Shown: positions 14,912-23,352, counted from the first letter of the stretch. The stretch is 28,534 bases of DNA from JARRKU01 sp050288425 (GCA_050288425.1 JBNKDU010000153.1:1-28534); one strand, 5' to 3'. Numbers and translations are program-made. Notes: generated by a model from the letters alone, not told the origin.

Positions 14912-14940
14912 TTCATAAAGGAGGCCCGGACGTTTGTCAA
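14912..14940 (-). promoter_or_regulatory. Sigma70 promoter of the thi operon
   Basis: On the minus strand a perfect TTGACA (14935-14940) and TATGAA (14912-14917) are 17 bases apart. Transcription would begin near 14905, so the riboswitch is the very 5' end of the message. Confidence 0.75.
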
Positions 14941-14988
14941 TAGTCGCCATGCTCGCAGGTAGGCAAAATGCGCCGGGTCACCGCAAAA

Positions 14989-15044
14989 GGCCGGCGCAGA
15001 GGCCGGCCCTACGCTTCAGGGACATGTCGATGGCCGTAGCGATG
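14989..15044 (+). repeat. 56-bp interspersed repeat, copy 1
   Basis: This 56-base segment matches 15115-15170 at all but one position (CTTCAGGG here, CTTCGGGG there). It opens with a hairpin, CCGGC-GCAGAG-GCCGG. A second hairpin follows just outside the unit (GGCGGGC-CTCCGT-GCCCGCC, 15055-15074). It lies between the thi promoter and clpS and is non-coding by all signs, resembling an extragenic palindromic (REP-like) element. Confidence 0.85.
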
Positions 15045-15114
15045 GTCTTCGCAGGGCGGGCCTCCGTGCCCGCCACGTTTGGAATCCCGGCCCGCCGTCA
15101 ACCCTTCGAACACC

Positions 15115-15170
15115 GGCCGGCGCAGAGGCCGGCCCTACGCTTCGGGGACATGTCGATGGCCGTAGCGATG
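15115..15170 (+). repeat. 56-bp interspersed repeat, copy 2
   Basis: Second copy, 126 bases downstream of the first in the same orientation, with one mismatch. It carries the same CCGGC-GCAGAG-GCCGG hairpin. The flank after it (TTTTCGCAGGGG, then CTCCGTCCCCCGCC) also resembles the flank of copy 1, so the true unit is probably about 85 bases with a less conserved second half. Confidence 0.85.
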
Positions 15171-15225
15171 AGTTTTCGCAGGGGCAACGCTCCGTCCCCC
15201 GCCGGGAAGGCGCGGACAAAAGGGG

Positions 15226-15253
15226 TTGAAACCAAATGGATTGTCGTTAGAAT
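15226..15253 (+). promoter_or_regulatory. Probable clpS promoter
   Basis: TTGAAA (15226-15231) and TAGAAT (15248-15253) are separated by 16 bases and followed by an AT-rich stretch. The predicted start lies near 15260, about 44 bases before clpS. Confidence 0.5.
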
Positions 15254-15303
15254 GAAATATTATATACCGATAATCCAAAACTTTGTCTTCAAGAGGCTTG
15301 CCC

Positions 15304-15621
15304 ATGGACAAGCATGAAACCCAGATTGTCGAACAGACCCGACAGGACGAGGAATCGAAGACCGACGAACCGCCCATGTTCCGGGTGGTGTTGTACAACG
15401 ACGATTTCACCCCCAAGGTGTTTGTGGTGGAACTGCTGGTGAGCCTTTTCCATAAAAGCTTTGCAGAGGCCACTGAATTGATGTGGCGCATACACCACGG
15501 CCAGCGGGGCGTGGCCGGGGTCTATCCCCGGGAAATCGCCGAAACCAAAATAACCGTGGCCTCGGTGATGGCCCGGGAAAACGGCTTCCCCCTCAAATTG
15601 ACCCTCGAGGAGGACCGCTGA
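15304..15621 (+). CDS. clpS: ATP-dependent Clp protease adaptor ClpS
   Basis: A 105-residue adaptor that delivers N-end-rule substrates to ClpAP. The family core is complete: FRVVLYNDDFTPKVFVVELL (N-degron pocket with NDD), FHKSFAEATELMWRIHHGQRGVAGVYP and EIAETKI. The first 23 residues are a polar flexible extension, as usual for ClpS. ATG 15304 follows AAGAGG; a TTG at 15283 in frame is a less likely start. In many bacteria clpA follows at once. Here the next gene is on the opposite strand, so the partner ATPase must lie elsewhere. Confidence 0.95.
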   Translation: MDKHETQIVEQTRQDEESKTDEPPMFRVVLYNDDFTPKVFVVELLVSLFHKSFAEATELMWRIHHGQRGVAGVYPREIAETKITVASVMARENGFPLKLTLEEDR

Positions 15622-15807
15622 TCCTCCGACGCCGGAAAAGAGGCCCAACCGTCCCCACCGGCGAATCGCAACGGCCCGGTCCCGGCTTTCCATTCCTCCA
15701 CTCGGTTCCCCCGCACCCATCGGCCACGGTGTCTTGCCTGACGAATTGCAAACTGCCTGCCCGCACCGTCCCCGTCCCATGCGATCTCTGCGTATCGGCG
15801 TGACGCC

Positions 15808-17028
15808 TTATCCCATTCTCGATGGGGAGGTCAGGGCTTCGTCCCTGCGGGCAAAGGGCAATTGACGGTTCAGCTGCTCGATGTTGGCCAGTTCCATGCG
15901 GTTGACATCGTCGATGAGCCGGCGGAACAGATACTCGAGCCGCCGGTCGTAGAAACGGTGCAGGCTGGTGGTGGCCTCGGCCTGGAAGCCGCGGTAGATC
16001 TTGTGGGGCGATCCGGCGCCGGGATCGAAGGTCCGGACGCCGTTGGCGATGGCCCACCGGATGGGGGCGTAAAAGCACATGTTGAAATGCAGATCCTTCA
16101 CCGGCCGGGCGCAACCCCAGTAACGTCCGATGAGGTGGCGCTCTTTCCGCAACAGCATGGACAGGGCCATGGGCATATGCCCGTCCGCGGCATCATAGGC
16201 GGCGATGACCAGCAGGCGATGGCGGTGTTGGGCAAAGACGCGGTCGAAGAAGGCGCCGTTCAGGTAGCGCGCGGCCCATGGGCCGTACTGGGCATTGGTT
16301 TTCAGGTAATAATCGTACATCACGCCGGCCAGTTCGGCGGGGATTTCATCGCCGGTCAGGGGCACGATGCGCAGTCCGGCCGTCTTCATGCGGCGCACCT
16401 CGCGGCGGATGTTGCGGCGCTGGGAGGATTTGAACGTCTTCAGGTAATCTTCGAAACCGCCGAAGCCCGCGTTGCGCCACAGGTAACTCTGGTGGCGCCA
16501 GGCCAGGAACCCGTTGCGGGTCAGGACTTCCTGCCAGACGGGATCCACGAAATTGAACTGGCAGGCCGAAACCCCGACCTTGGCGCACAATTTGTCCATG
16601 GCCGCCACCATGGTTTTGACGGCCACCGCGGGATCGACGCCGTCATCCAGGAGAAACCGGTAGCCCTCGGCCGGGGTCACCGGACTCATGCCCACCAGCT
16701 TGGGGTAGTAGCGGATTCCGTTGTCCTCCGAAAGCCGTGCCCACCAGTGATCGAAAACGAATTCTCCCTGGCTGTGGGTCTTGATGTAAAGCGGCGCGGC
16801 AGCGACGAGCCGGTCACCGGCCCAGATGGTGAGATGGCAGGGGTGCCATCCGTATTGGGGGGCGATGCTGCCCGAGGCTTCCAGGTGGTGCAGCCAGGAC
16901 CACTCCAGCAAGGGGGTCGCCAGGGGTAGTGCCAGGCGGTCCCAGGCTTCCCTGGGAATCTGTCCGATGGCGTCGAACCAACGCACGGTCCAGATCAGGT
17001 CGTTTTGTGGAGTAATGGATTTGCTCAT
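15808..17028 (-). CDS. GNAT/FemAB-like acyltransferase family protein (DUF482)
   Basis: A 406-residue soluble protein of the DUF482 / peptidogalycan-biosynthesis-like acyltransferase group. Marks I recognise are PLLEWSWLHHLEASGS near residue 40, a PLYIKTHSQGEFVFDHWWA block, the KSSQRRNIRREVRRM helix at mid-protein and, near the end, FDPGAGSPHKIYRGF. These proteins contain two GNAT-like folds related to FemAB. The actual substrate is unknown, and the name peptidoglycan or peptidogalycan biosynthesis protein in databases is not experimental as far as I know. ATG 17028 lacks an obvious ribosome site. It is a single gene, converging with clpS and divergent from the OmpA-TPR gene. Confidence 0.85.
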   Translation of the reverse strand: MSKSITPQNDLIWTVRWFDAIGQIPREAWDRLALPLATPLLEWSWLHHLEASGSIAPQYGWHPCHLTIWAGDRLVAAAPLYIKTHSQGEFVFDHWWARLSEDNGIRYYPKLVGMSPVTPAEGYRFLLDDGVDPAVAVKTMVAAMDKLCAKVGVSACQFNFVDPVWQEVLTRNGFLAWRHQSYLWRNAGFGGFEDYLKTFKSSQRRNIRREVRRMKTAGLRIVPLTGDEIPAELAGVMYDYYLKTNAQYGPWAARYLNGAFFDRVFAQHRHRLLVIAAYDAADGHMPMALSMLLRKERHLIGRYWGCARPVKDLHFNMCFYAPIRWAIANGVRTFDPGAGSPHKIYRGFQAEATTSLHRFYDRRLEYLFRRLIDDVNRMELANIEQLNRQLPFARRDEALTSPSRMG

Positions 17029-17220
17029 TGTCGGTAAAATCGTTGTGCCGGCCGGGCTTCGCGCCCCGCAAACGGCATGGATAATTCCAATCTAAGTTCA
17101 GCAGACCGCTTTGTCACTCCGGCCGTGTGTGAGGTACCGACGCGGGCCGGCCGTTAAGGTTTGCCGGCGGTGTGCCGATATTCCAGCAGAGAACACTATT
17201 AAACCGACGGGTGACGGCTC

Positions 17221-18342
17221 ATGGGATATAGGATCGTAGCGCTCATTGTCTTTATCGGGATCATCGTGCCGGCAGGCGCCATGGCCGGGGTCGGGGCCGA
17301 AGAGAGCCCGTCCCTGGTGGTCCATTTCGAAAACGGCAAAGCCGTTCTCGGCACCCAGGACAAGGCCCGGTTGCGGGAATTGGTGCAACACCATGTCATC
17401 GGTCCCCGGAGCCGCATCTTCATTTTGGGGTACAGCGACTCCCGGGGCGATGTCCGGGGCAATCATCGCCTGTCCCAACGGCGCGCCCAGAACGTGCGGC
17501 AGGAATTCACCCGGACCCTGGGCATCGACGCCGCCATCGTAACGGCCATGGGCAAGGGCGAGGCGCAACCCGTGGCCGACAACCGCAAGGCCCGGGGCCG
17601 GGCCCGGAACCGGCGGGCGGAAATCTATCTGACCAATGCGCCGGTGCGCAAGCCCGAACGCAGCTACGGTCCGGAGGATCCGTACCTGCCGTCGATCCGA
17701 GAACTGGTGCGGGAAGCAGACACCCTGACCAGGCAACAGCATTACGTCGAGGCCATCCATGCGCTGGACAAGGCCCGTGCCCTGGGCGGCGACCACTACC
17801 CGGACTGGCAGACGACTTACGGAATCGCCGGCTACTACCTGAATGCCCCCATCGATATCGTCCATGCCCACCTGGCCATCGCCGTACGTCTCGATCCCTA
17901 CAATTCCACGGCCCGGGAGTTTCTCGGCCGGGTCCAGGCCCGGCGGAGAGTCGCCGCCGGCGAGGTGGCGGACCACATGGGGCGTACCCCGGAGACGGCC
18001 ATCGCCGTCACCGCCGTCGTCCAGGAGCATGAATACCTGCGCCTGTTCCATGTCGAACCCCTCCGGCAGCGGAAATCTAACGACAAACCGATGGACATCT
18101 GGACCTGCCGCGATTCCCGGGGCGCCGAGGTGGACTACTATTTCAATCGGGGCGACATCTATGCCTGGGCGTTCGCTCCCCGGGAAGCGGCCGTGGACCC
18201 ACCCGCCATCCCCGCACAGGCGACGAATTCTCCCGAGTCATCGCCCCCGCCACTCCAGGGGGAGACGACGGCCGGGGCGCCCCATCCAGCCGGCAGCGAC
18301 CATCCGTCTCGACCCATCTGGGAATCGGAAGTGTTTCGGTAG
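17221..18342 (+). CDS. Exported OmpA-domain protein with TPR-like region
   Basis: A 373-residue envelope protein. A Sec signal peptide (MGYRIVALIVFIGIIVPAG, cleavage near AMA) is followed at once by an OmpA C-terminal peptidoglycan-binding domain (about 30-140). Diagnostic are IFILGYSDSRGD, NHRLSQRRAQNV, GKGEAQPVADN and GRARNRRAEIYL, the last giving the Arg that binds diaminopimelate. A helical TPR-like stretch follows (about 155-235, with YVEAIHALDKARALGGDH and HLAIAVRLDPYNSTAREFLGR). Then comes a C-terminal domain of unknown type and a Pro/Ser/Ala-rich tail. The order, OmpA domain before TPR, is the reverse of many Pal-type proteins. Probably periplasmic and cell-wall bound. The ribosome site is weak. 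Confidence 0.85.
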   Translation: MGYRIVALIVFIGIIVPAGAMAGVGAEESPSLVVHFENGKAVLGTQDKARLRELVQHHVIGPRSRIFILGYSDSRGDVRGNHRLSQRRAQNVRQEFTRTLGIDAAIVTAMGKGEAQPVADNRKARGRARNRRAEIYLTNAPVRKPERSYGPEDPYLPSIRELVREADTLTRQQHYVEAIHALDKARALGGDHYPDWQTTYGIAGYYLNAPIDIVHAHLAIAVRLDPYNSTAREFLGRVQARRRVAAGEVADHMGRTPETAIAVTAVVQEHEYLRLFHVEPLRQRKSNDKPMDIWTCRDSRGAEVDYYFNRGDIYAWAFAPREAAVDPPAIPAQATNSPESSPPPLQGETTAGAPHPAGSDHPSRPIWESEVFR

Positions 18343-18680
18343 CCGGAATATCTGATGGGTTGCAATCTTCCGCCCGGGCGTTTCCTGTTCCCGGAAGCCC
18401 TCCTCCTCGGGCATCGGCATCGTGGAGAGGCCCATTCGATCCTTTAATTCCTACAATTATGTATCTTGGTACATAAATTATGACAATTAGGTAAGTGCCC
18501 GGCATTTTTTCGACCCTCGGCCCCAGAGCCCGGCGCCGAAAAGACCGCATCCAGGCGACCCGATCCCTGTATACGCGCGCGATGGATTGCTGGCATCAGT
18601 TTTGCTTTACTACTTCGTCAGGGTGGATTGATGTAACCGCAATTCCCAATCAGAACCTGGAAAGCGAACAGGGGCTACAA
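18343..18680. other. Intergenic region with an AT-rich palindrome
   Basis: About 340 bases with no convincing gene. The centre (18440-18495) is strikingly AT-rich in a GC-rich setting and holds the inverted repeat TATGTA-TCTTGG-TACATA at 18458-18475. A TACAAT at 18452-18457 resembles a -10 but lacks a -35. The following 63-residue gene begins at 18681. Confidence 0.5.
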
Positions 18681-18872
18681 ATGGAAAAGATTCATATAGA
18701 CTACAAAATCAATAACTTGGAAATTATCTGCAAGCTGCTCAACAGCGTGGCCAAAAGATGCGGCTGCCGGGTCAAATATTCTCCCGAAGAAGAAGAAATC
18801 CGCTTTTACGGAGATCCCGACTGTAAGAAATTTATCGTCGAAGAGATGTTGTCCTTCTTCCCGGCGGTGTGA
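18681..18872 (+). CDS. Small conserved-looking hypothetical protein, 63 residues
   Basis: A 63-residue soluble protein starting at ATG 18681 behind ACAGGGGC. It has the features of a real small domain: an alternating strand (KIHIDYKI), a helix (NLEIICKLLNSVAKRCG), a strand (RVKYSPEEEEIRFYGD) and a final helix (KKFIVEEMLSFF). Cysteines at residues 18, 29, 31 and 42 do not form a clear metal motif. The open frame continues upstream to 18495, but that part does not look like protein and has no ribosome site. I do not recognise the family. It stands alone, converging with the YhcC gene, with an AT-rich palindrome about 200 bases upstream. Confidence 0.7.
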   Translation: MEKIHIDYKINNLEIICKLLNSVAKRCGCRVKYSPEEEEIRFYGDPDCKKFIVEEMLSFFPAV

Positions 18873-18928
18873 AACGGGTCGTAGTTCCTGGCGGATCGGC
18901 CGGACCGGTGTGTAATGCGGACGAAGCG

Positions 18929-19855
18929 TCACCATCCTCGTGATGCGCCGAGACGCTTGCCCTGCCAGGTGTCGCGCTCTTCCAGGCGCCGGCGGATCAA
19001 GGCTACATTCTCGTTCTTCTCCAGGGCCCAGCAAGGAGCCACCAGTTCGTGCTTGTGGGGGTCGCCGGTGAGCCGCTGAATCACGACCTGCGCGGGCAGT
19101 CGTTCCAACACGTCGCATACCAGATCCACATAGGCGGCGCGCCCCAGGGGGAAGTATTCGCCGTTGCGGTACAGCCGTTCCAGGGCCGTCCCCCGGATGA
19201 CGTACAAGAGGTGCAACTTGACGCCGTCGATGGGCAGGCGGGCCACGTAATCTGCGGTGGCATGCATCTGCTTCGCGGTTTCCCCCGGCAGTCCCAGGAT
19301 GATGTGGGCGCCGATCATGATTCCCCTTCCGGCCGTCGCCAGGACGGCCTCTTCAAACACCCGGACGTCGTGGCCGCGGTTGATCCGCGCCAGGGTGGCG
19401 TCGTGGGACGATTGCAGCCCGTATTCGATCCAGATCAGATGGCGCCGCGCATAGCCGGCCAACAGGTCCAGCACTTCGTCCGATACGCAATCGGGCCGGG
19501 TGCCGATGGCCAGACCCACCACATCGGGCACGGCCAGGGCCTCGTCGTACATCCGCTTCAATTCCGCGACCGGAGCGTAGGTATTGGTGAAAGACTGGAA
19601 ATAGGCGATGAACTTCCTGGCTTTGAACCGCTTGATCACCGGTGCCTTGCTGGTTTCCAGTTGGCGGGCGATGGTCTGCCCCCTGGCCAGATTGCCGGTG
19701 CCCGATCCCTTTGCATTGCAGAAGATACAACCGGCCGTGTCGATGGTTCCGTCCCGGTTGGGGCAGGTCAGCCCGGCGTCGATGGAGATCTTGTGCACGC
19801 GCCCGTCGAAGCGGTTGCGAAAATAGGTGTTCAGGTCATAGAAACGGTTCTGCAT
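18929..19855 (-). CDS. Radical SAM protein, YhcC/TIGR01212 type
   Basis: A 308-residue radical SAM protein. The cluster cysteines have the family's long first spacing: CPNRDGTIDTAGCIFC, that is Cys31, Cys43 and Cys46. Other family strings are KFIAYFQSFTNTYAP, VGLAIGTRPDCVSDEV, LIWIEYGLQSSHD and GAHIILGLPGET. The reaction of this group is not established to my knowledge; a role in RNA modification is sometimes suggested from the fold. I prefer ATG 19855 (MQNRFYDLNTYF), which has GGAAGG eight bases upstream. ATG 19885 adds ten residues but has no ribosome site. It is divergent from mnmG with about 200 bases between starts. Confidence 0.9.
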   Translation of the reverse strand: MQNRFYDLNTYFRNRFDGRVHKISIDAGLTCPNRDGTIDTAGCIFCNAKGSGTGNLARGQTIARQLETSKAPVIKRFKARKFIAYFQSFTNTYAPVAELKRMYDEALAVPDVVGLAIGTRPDCVSDEVLDLLAGYARRHLIWIEYGLQSSHDATLARINRGHDVRVFEEAVLATAGRGIMIGAHIILGLPGETAKQMHATADYVARLPIDGVKLHLLYVIRGTALERLYRNGEYFPLGRAAYVDLVCDVLERLPAQVVIQRLTGDPHKHELVAPCWALEKNENVALIRRRLEERDTWQGKRLGASRGW

Positions 19856-20055
19856 CGGTTCGGCCTTCCAGGTCGAAGTCGTCATGATGCGAAAAAGGAC
19901 TGGGGGATTCAGCCATCCCTAATTCGGCACCATAATCCAGGGAAGCGATTCCGGCATTTTTGTGGTAAGCTGCCGCCGACAAAAACGCCGCAACGGGAAC
20001 CCCCGTCTTCGGGGGAATCCTAGTGGCCGGATGACCATTTGTAAAGAGCGGGTTG

Positions 20056-21951
20056 ATGGCGGGATATCTAGATACCTATGATCTGATCGTGGTGGGGGGC
20101 GGACATGCCGGATGCGAAGCGGCCATGGCGGCGGCCCGCATGGGTTGCCGGGTGCTGATGCTGGTCATCGATCTGGACAAGATCGCCGCCATGCCCTGCA
20201 GTCCCTCCATCGGCGGCATGGCCAAGGGCCAACTGGTGCGCGAGGTGGACGCCCTGGGCGGCGAAATGGGCAAGATCACCGACCAGAGCGCCATCCAGTA
20301 CAGGATGCTCAACACCAAGAAGGGCCCGGCCGTTCAATCTTCCCGTACCCAGAACGACAAGCAGCGGTACCATGCGGCCATGAAGGCCGTGGTGGAGCGC
20401 CAGGCCGGCCTGGAGATCAAGCAGGCCCTGGTGGAGCGGCTGGTGGTGGAAAACCGACGCATCATGGGCCTGGAGGACAACACCGGCGGGAGTTACCGGG
20501 CCGCGGCGGTGATCCTGGCCACCGGCACTTTTCTCAGCGGGCTCATGCACATCGGTTTTCGATCCATCCAGGCGGGCCGGGCCGGCGAATTCGCCGCCTA
20601 CGGTCTGGCCGAAAGCCTGCGCCAGAACGGATTTTCCCTGGGCCGCATGAAGACCGGCACGCCGCCGCGGCTGAACCGTCGCAGCATCGATTTTTCCCGG
20701 TTCAGCGCCCAGGGGACGGAGACCGCCCCGCGGCCCTTCTCCTTTGCCAACCGCGACTTTCCGCTGCCGCAAATGGCCAGCTACATCGGTCACTCCAACC
20801 CGCGGGTCCACCAACTGGTGCGGGACAACCTGCATCTTTCCGCACTGCACGGCGGCATCATCAAGGGCGTGGCGGCCCGGTACTGCCCCTCCTTCGAGGA
20901 CAAGATCGTCCGTTTCGCCGACCGCGAGCGACACCAGATCATCCTCCAGCCGGAAGGGCTCGACACCGAGGAAATTTATGCCAGCGGCCTGGGCAACAGC
21001 CTTCCGCTGGAGATCCAGATCCAGATGGTGCATTTGGTGGAGGGGCTCGAAGAGGCCGAAATCATGCGGCCGGCCTATGCCATCGAGTACGACTATGTCG
21101 ATCCCATCCAGCTCCGGCCGACCCTGGAGACCAAACGGGTGGCCGGGCTCTATCTGGCCGGTCAGATCAACGGCACATCGGGATACGAAGAAGCCGCCGC
21201 CCAGGGATTGTGGGCCGGCATCAATGCCGCCGCCGCGATCCAGGGCCGGCCGCCCTTCCTCCTCGATCGCTCCCAGGCCTACATGGCCGTCCTGGTGGAC
21301 GACCTGGTTACCCGGGGCACCCGGGAGCCCTATCGTATGTTCACGTCACGGGCCGAGTACCGCCTGATGCTGAGGGAAGACAATGCCGATTTGCGACTCA
21401 TGCAGATCGGCCACGAACTGGGCCTGGTGTCGGCGGACGCCGCCAGGGACGCGGCCGAACGCAAGCGACAGATCGCCGCGGAGATCGAGCGCGTGCAGCG
21501 CACGGTGGTCAAGCCCCATGACGACGTCAACCGCTACCTGGGACTGAAAGGCACTCCGCCGCTGACCAGCGGGGTTCACCTGGACCAGTTGATCAAGCGG
21601 GCCGAACTGGGGTATGACGCGGTCCTCGCGCTGGCGCCCGGCCCCGGGCCGGTGGGGGAGCGCGTGGCCCGGCAGGTGGAGATCGAAATCAAATACGCCG
21701 GCTACATCAAGCGCCATCTCGCGGAAATCGAACGCTTCAAGCATCTGGAAAAAATCATGATTCCGGACGGATTCGACTATGAACGGCTCCATGGACTGTC
21801 CAATGAACTCAAGGAAAAACTGGCCGCCGTACGCCCGGCCACGCTGGGCCAGGCATCGCGCATCGCGGGGATGACGCCGGCGGCCATTTCGGTGCTCATG
21901 ATCGCCCTGCGGGCGGCGGAGCAAGGCGCGGTTCGTGCAAAACGGACTTAA
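20056..21951 (+). CDS. mnmG: tRNA U34 carboxymethylaminomethyl-modification enzyme MnmG (GidA)
   Basis: A 631-residue FAD- and methylenetetrahydrofolate-dependent enzyme. With MnmE it adds the carboxymethylaminomethyl group to U34 of tRNAs reading two-fold codon boxes. The FAD-binding loop VVGGGHAGCEAA is at the N-terminus, followed by CSPSIGGMAKGQLVREVDALGG, LNTKKGPAVQSSRTQNDK, KTGTPPRL and GQINGTSGYEEAAAQG, all diagnostic of GidA. The C-terminal helical domain with LSNELKEKLAAVRPATLGQASRI binds MnmE and tRNA. Start at ATG 20056; the TTG three bases earlier is an alternative. Its last 17 bases overlap the next gene, fetA. mnmE is not in the window. Confidence 0.97.
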   Translation: MAGYLDTYDLIVVGGGHAGCEAAMAAARMGCRVLMLVIDLDKIAAMPCSPSIGGMAKGQLVREVDALGGEMGKITDQSAIQYRMLNTKKGPAVQSSRTQNDKQRYHAAMKAVVERQAGLEIKQALVERLVVENRRIMGLEDNTGGSYRAAAVILATGTFLSGLMHIGFRSIQAGRAGEFAAYGLAESLRQNGFSLGRMKTGTPPRLNRRSIDFSRFSAQGTETAPRPFSFANRDFPLPQMASYIGHSNPRVHQLVRDNLHLSALHGGIIKGVAARYCPSFEDKIVRFADRERHQIILQPEGLDTEEIYASGLGNSLPLEIQIQMVHLVEGLEEAEIMRPAYAIEYDYVDPIQLRPTLETKRVAGLYLAGQINGTSGYEEAAAQGLWAGINAAAAIQGRPPFLLDRSQAYMAVLVDDLVTRGTREPYRMFTSRAEYRLMLREDNADLRLMQIGHELGLVSADAARDAAERKRQIAAEIERVQRTVVKPHDDVNRYLGLKGTPPLTSGVHLDQLIKRAELGYDAVLALAPGPGPVGERVARQVEIEIKYAGYIKRHLAEIERFKHLEKIMIPDGFDYERLHGLSNELKEKLAAVRPATLGQASRIAGMTPAAISVLMIALRAAEQGAVRAKRT

Positions 21952-22558
21952 AATCGCCGGTCTCGGCGTTCATACCCTCCATGACATCGACTTGCTGCTG
22001 GATCCGGGTCAGTGTGTGGGAATCACCGGCCCGTCGGGATCCGGTAAGACGCTCCTGTTGCGCGCCGTGGCCGATCTGGATCCCCATCCGGGAGGCGTTT
22101 GGCTCGACGGCGTGGCCGCCGGGGAGATGGCTCCGAACCTCTGGCGCCGCCGGGTGGCCCTGTTGCCGGCCGAAAGCGCCTGGTGGCACGATACCGTGGG
22201 GCCGCATCTTCCCGGGGTCCGGGAGCGCTGGCTGGCCCGCCTGGGATTCACCCACGATGTGCTGGAATGGGAAATCGCCCGCCTGTCCAGCGGCGAACGC
22301 CAGCGGCTGGGCCTGGTGCGGGTGCTGGCCCTCGAACCGCGGGTCCTATTGCTGGACGAGCCCACGGCCAACCTGGATGCCGCCAACACCCGACGGGTGG
22401 AAGACCTGCTGCAGGAATATCGTCGCGATCATGGCGCCATGGTGGTGTGGGTGGGCCACGAACAGGCCCAGTTGGCCCGCAATTGCTCCAGAATCTATGC
22501 CATTCGGAACGGACGCCTGGAACCTCTCGCTTCCCCCCACCGGCAGGAAGGAGAATAA
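21935..22558 (+). CDS. fetA: ABC transporter ATPase, FetA/YbbL-like
   Basis: A 207-residue ABC ATPase, partner of the following permease. In E. coli this pair (FetAB) is described as an iron exporter. Walker A is GPSGSGKT (residues 32-39), the signature is LSSGERQ (117-123), Walker B is LLLDEPTA (138-145) and the switch His is in WVGHEQ. The Q-loop position reads LLPAES, with no glutamine where ABC ATPases normally have it, which is unusual. The start is GTG 21935, inside mnmG, with GGAGCAAGG upstream; the overlap is 17 bases. Short length fits this subfamily. Specificity for iron is inferred from family membership only. Confidence 0.88.
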   Translation: MQNGLKIAGLGVHTLHDIDLLLDPGQCVGITGPSGSGKTLLLRAVADLDPHPGGVWLDGVAAGEMAPNLWRRRVALLPAESAWWHDTVGPHLPGVRERWLARLGFTHDVLEWEIARLSSGERQRLGLVRVLALEPRVLLLDEPTANLDAANTRRVEDLLQEYRRDHGAMVVWVGHEQAQLARNCSRIYAIRNGRLEPLASPHRQEGE

Positions 22559-22560
22559 CG

Positions 22561-23352
22561 ATGAGCATCGTGGCCTTGGGCCCCTTGGATTTGTCCGTGG
22601 CCGCGCTGTTGATCGTGATGCTGGCGCTGCTCTCCTGGCGCATGCACCTGGGCGTGGCCCGGCTCCTCTTCATCGCCGCCCTGCGGACCACCGTTCAATT
22701 GCTGCTCATCGGCATGGTTCTCAAGGCCATTTTCGCCCATGTCCACCTGGGCTGGATGGCCCTGATCGCCCTGGTCATGCTTCTGGCGGCCGGCCGGGAG
22801 GTGGTGGGCCGCCAGAAACGCAAATACGCCGGCTGGTGGGGCTACGGACTGGGCACCTTCTCCATGTTCATCTCGTCCTTCGCCATGACCATGCTGGCCC
22901 TGCGGGTGGTCATCGCGGTGGAGCCCTGGTATACGCCCCAGTATGCCATCCCCTTGCTGGGCATCCTGATGGGCAACACCATGAACGGCATCTCCCTGGG
23001 CATGGATCGATTGACCACCACCGCCTGGGATCAGCGCGCCCAGGTGGAGGGGCGCCTGATGCTGGGGCGAACCTGGAGCCAGGCCATCGCCCCGATCCGG
23101 CGGGACAGCATCCGCAGCGGCCTGATCCCCATCATCAACTCCATGATGGCGGCCGGACTGGTGAGCCTGCCCGGCATGATGACCGGTCAGATCCTGGGCG
23201 GCAATCCCCCCATGGAGGCGGTGAAATACCAGATCCTGATCATGTTCCTGATCGCCGGCGGCACGGGGCTGGGGACCATGACGGCCGTGTGGCTGGGATC
23301 CCGGCGCCTCTTCGACGAGCGTCAGCGCCTGCGGCTGGACCGCTTGTCCTGA
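22561..23352 (+). CDS. fetB: ABC transporter permease, FetB/YbbM (UPF0014) type
   Basis: A 263-residue inner-membrane protein with about seven hydrophobic helices, of the UPF0014/FetB family. Family strings are IAALRTTVQLLLIGMVL near the N-terminus, the central LLGILMGNTMNGISLG and, in the second half, SGLIPIINSMMAAGLVSLPGMMTGQILGG. It pairs with the FetA-like ATPase two bases upstream. ATG 22561 has an AAGGAG ribosome site at the end of fetA, so the two are translated together. In E. coli the pair lowers cellular iron and protects from peroxide; a role in metal export here is inference. It is the last gene of the mnmG-fetA-fetB run. Confidence 0.9.
   Translation: MSIVALGPLDLSVAALLIVMLALLSWRMHLGVARLLFIAALRTTVQLLLIGMVLKAIFAHVHLGWMALIALVMLLAAGREVVGRQKRKYAGWWGYGLGTFSMFISSFAMTMLALRVVIAVEPWYTPQYAIPLLGILMGNTMNGISLGMDRLTTTAWDQRAQVEGRLMLGRTWSQAIAPIRRDSIRSGLIPIINSMMAAGLVSLPGMMTGQILGGNPPMEAVKYQILIMFLIAGGTGLGTMTAVWLGSRRLFDERQRLRLDRLS

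Noticed and set aside
15622..15807. Plus-strand frame continuing past clpS
   Set aside because: It is in a different frame from clpS, has no start with a ribosome site and does not resemble protein. The gap appears empty.
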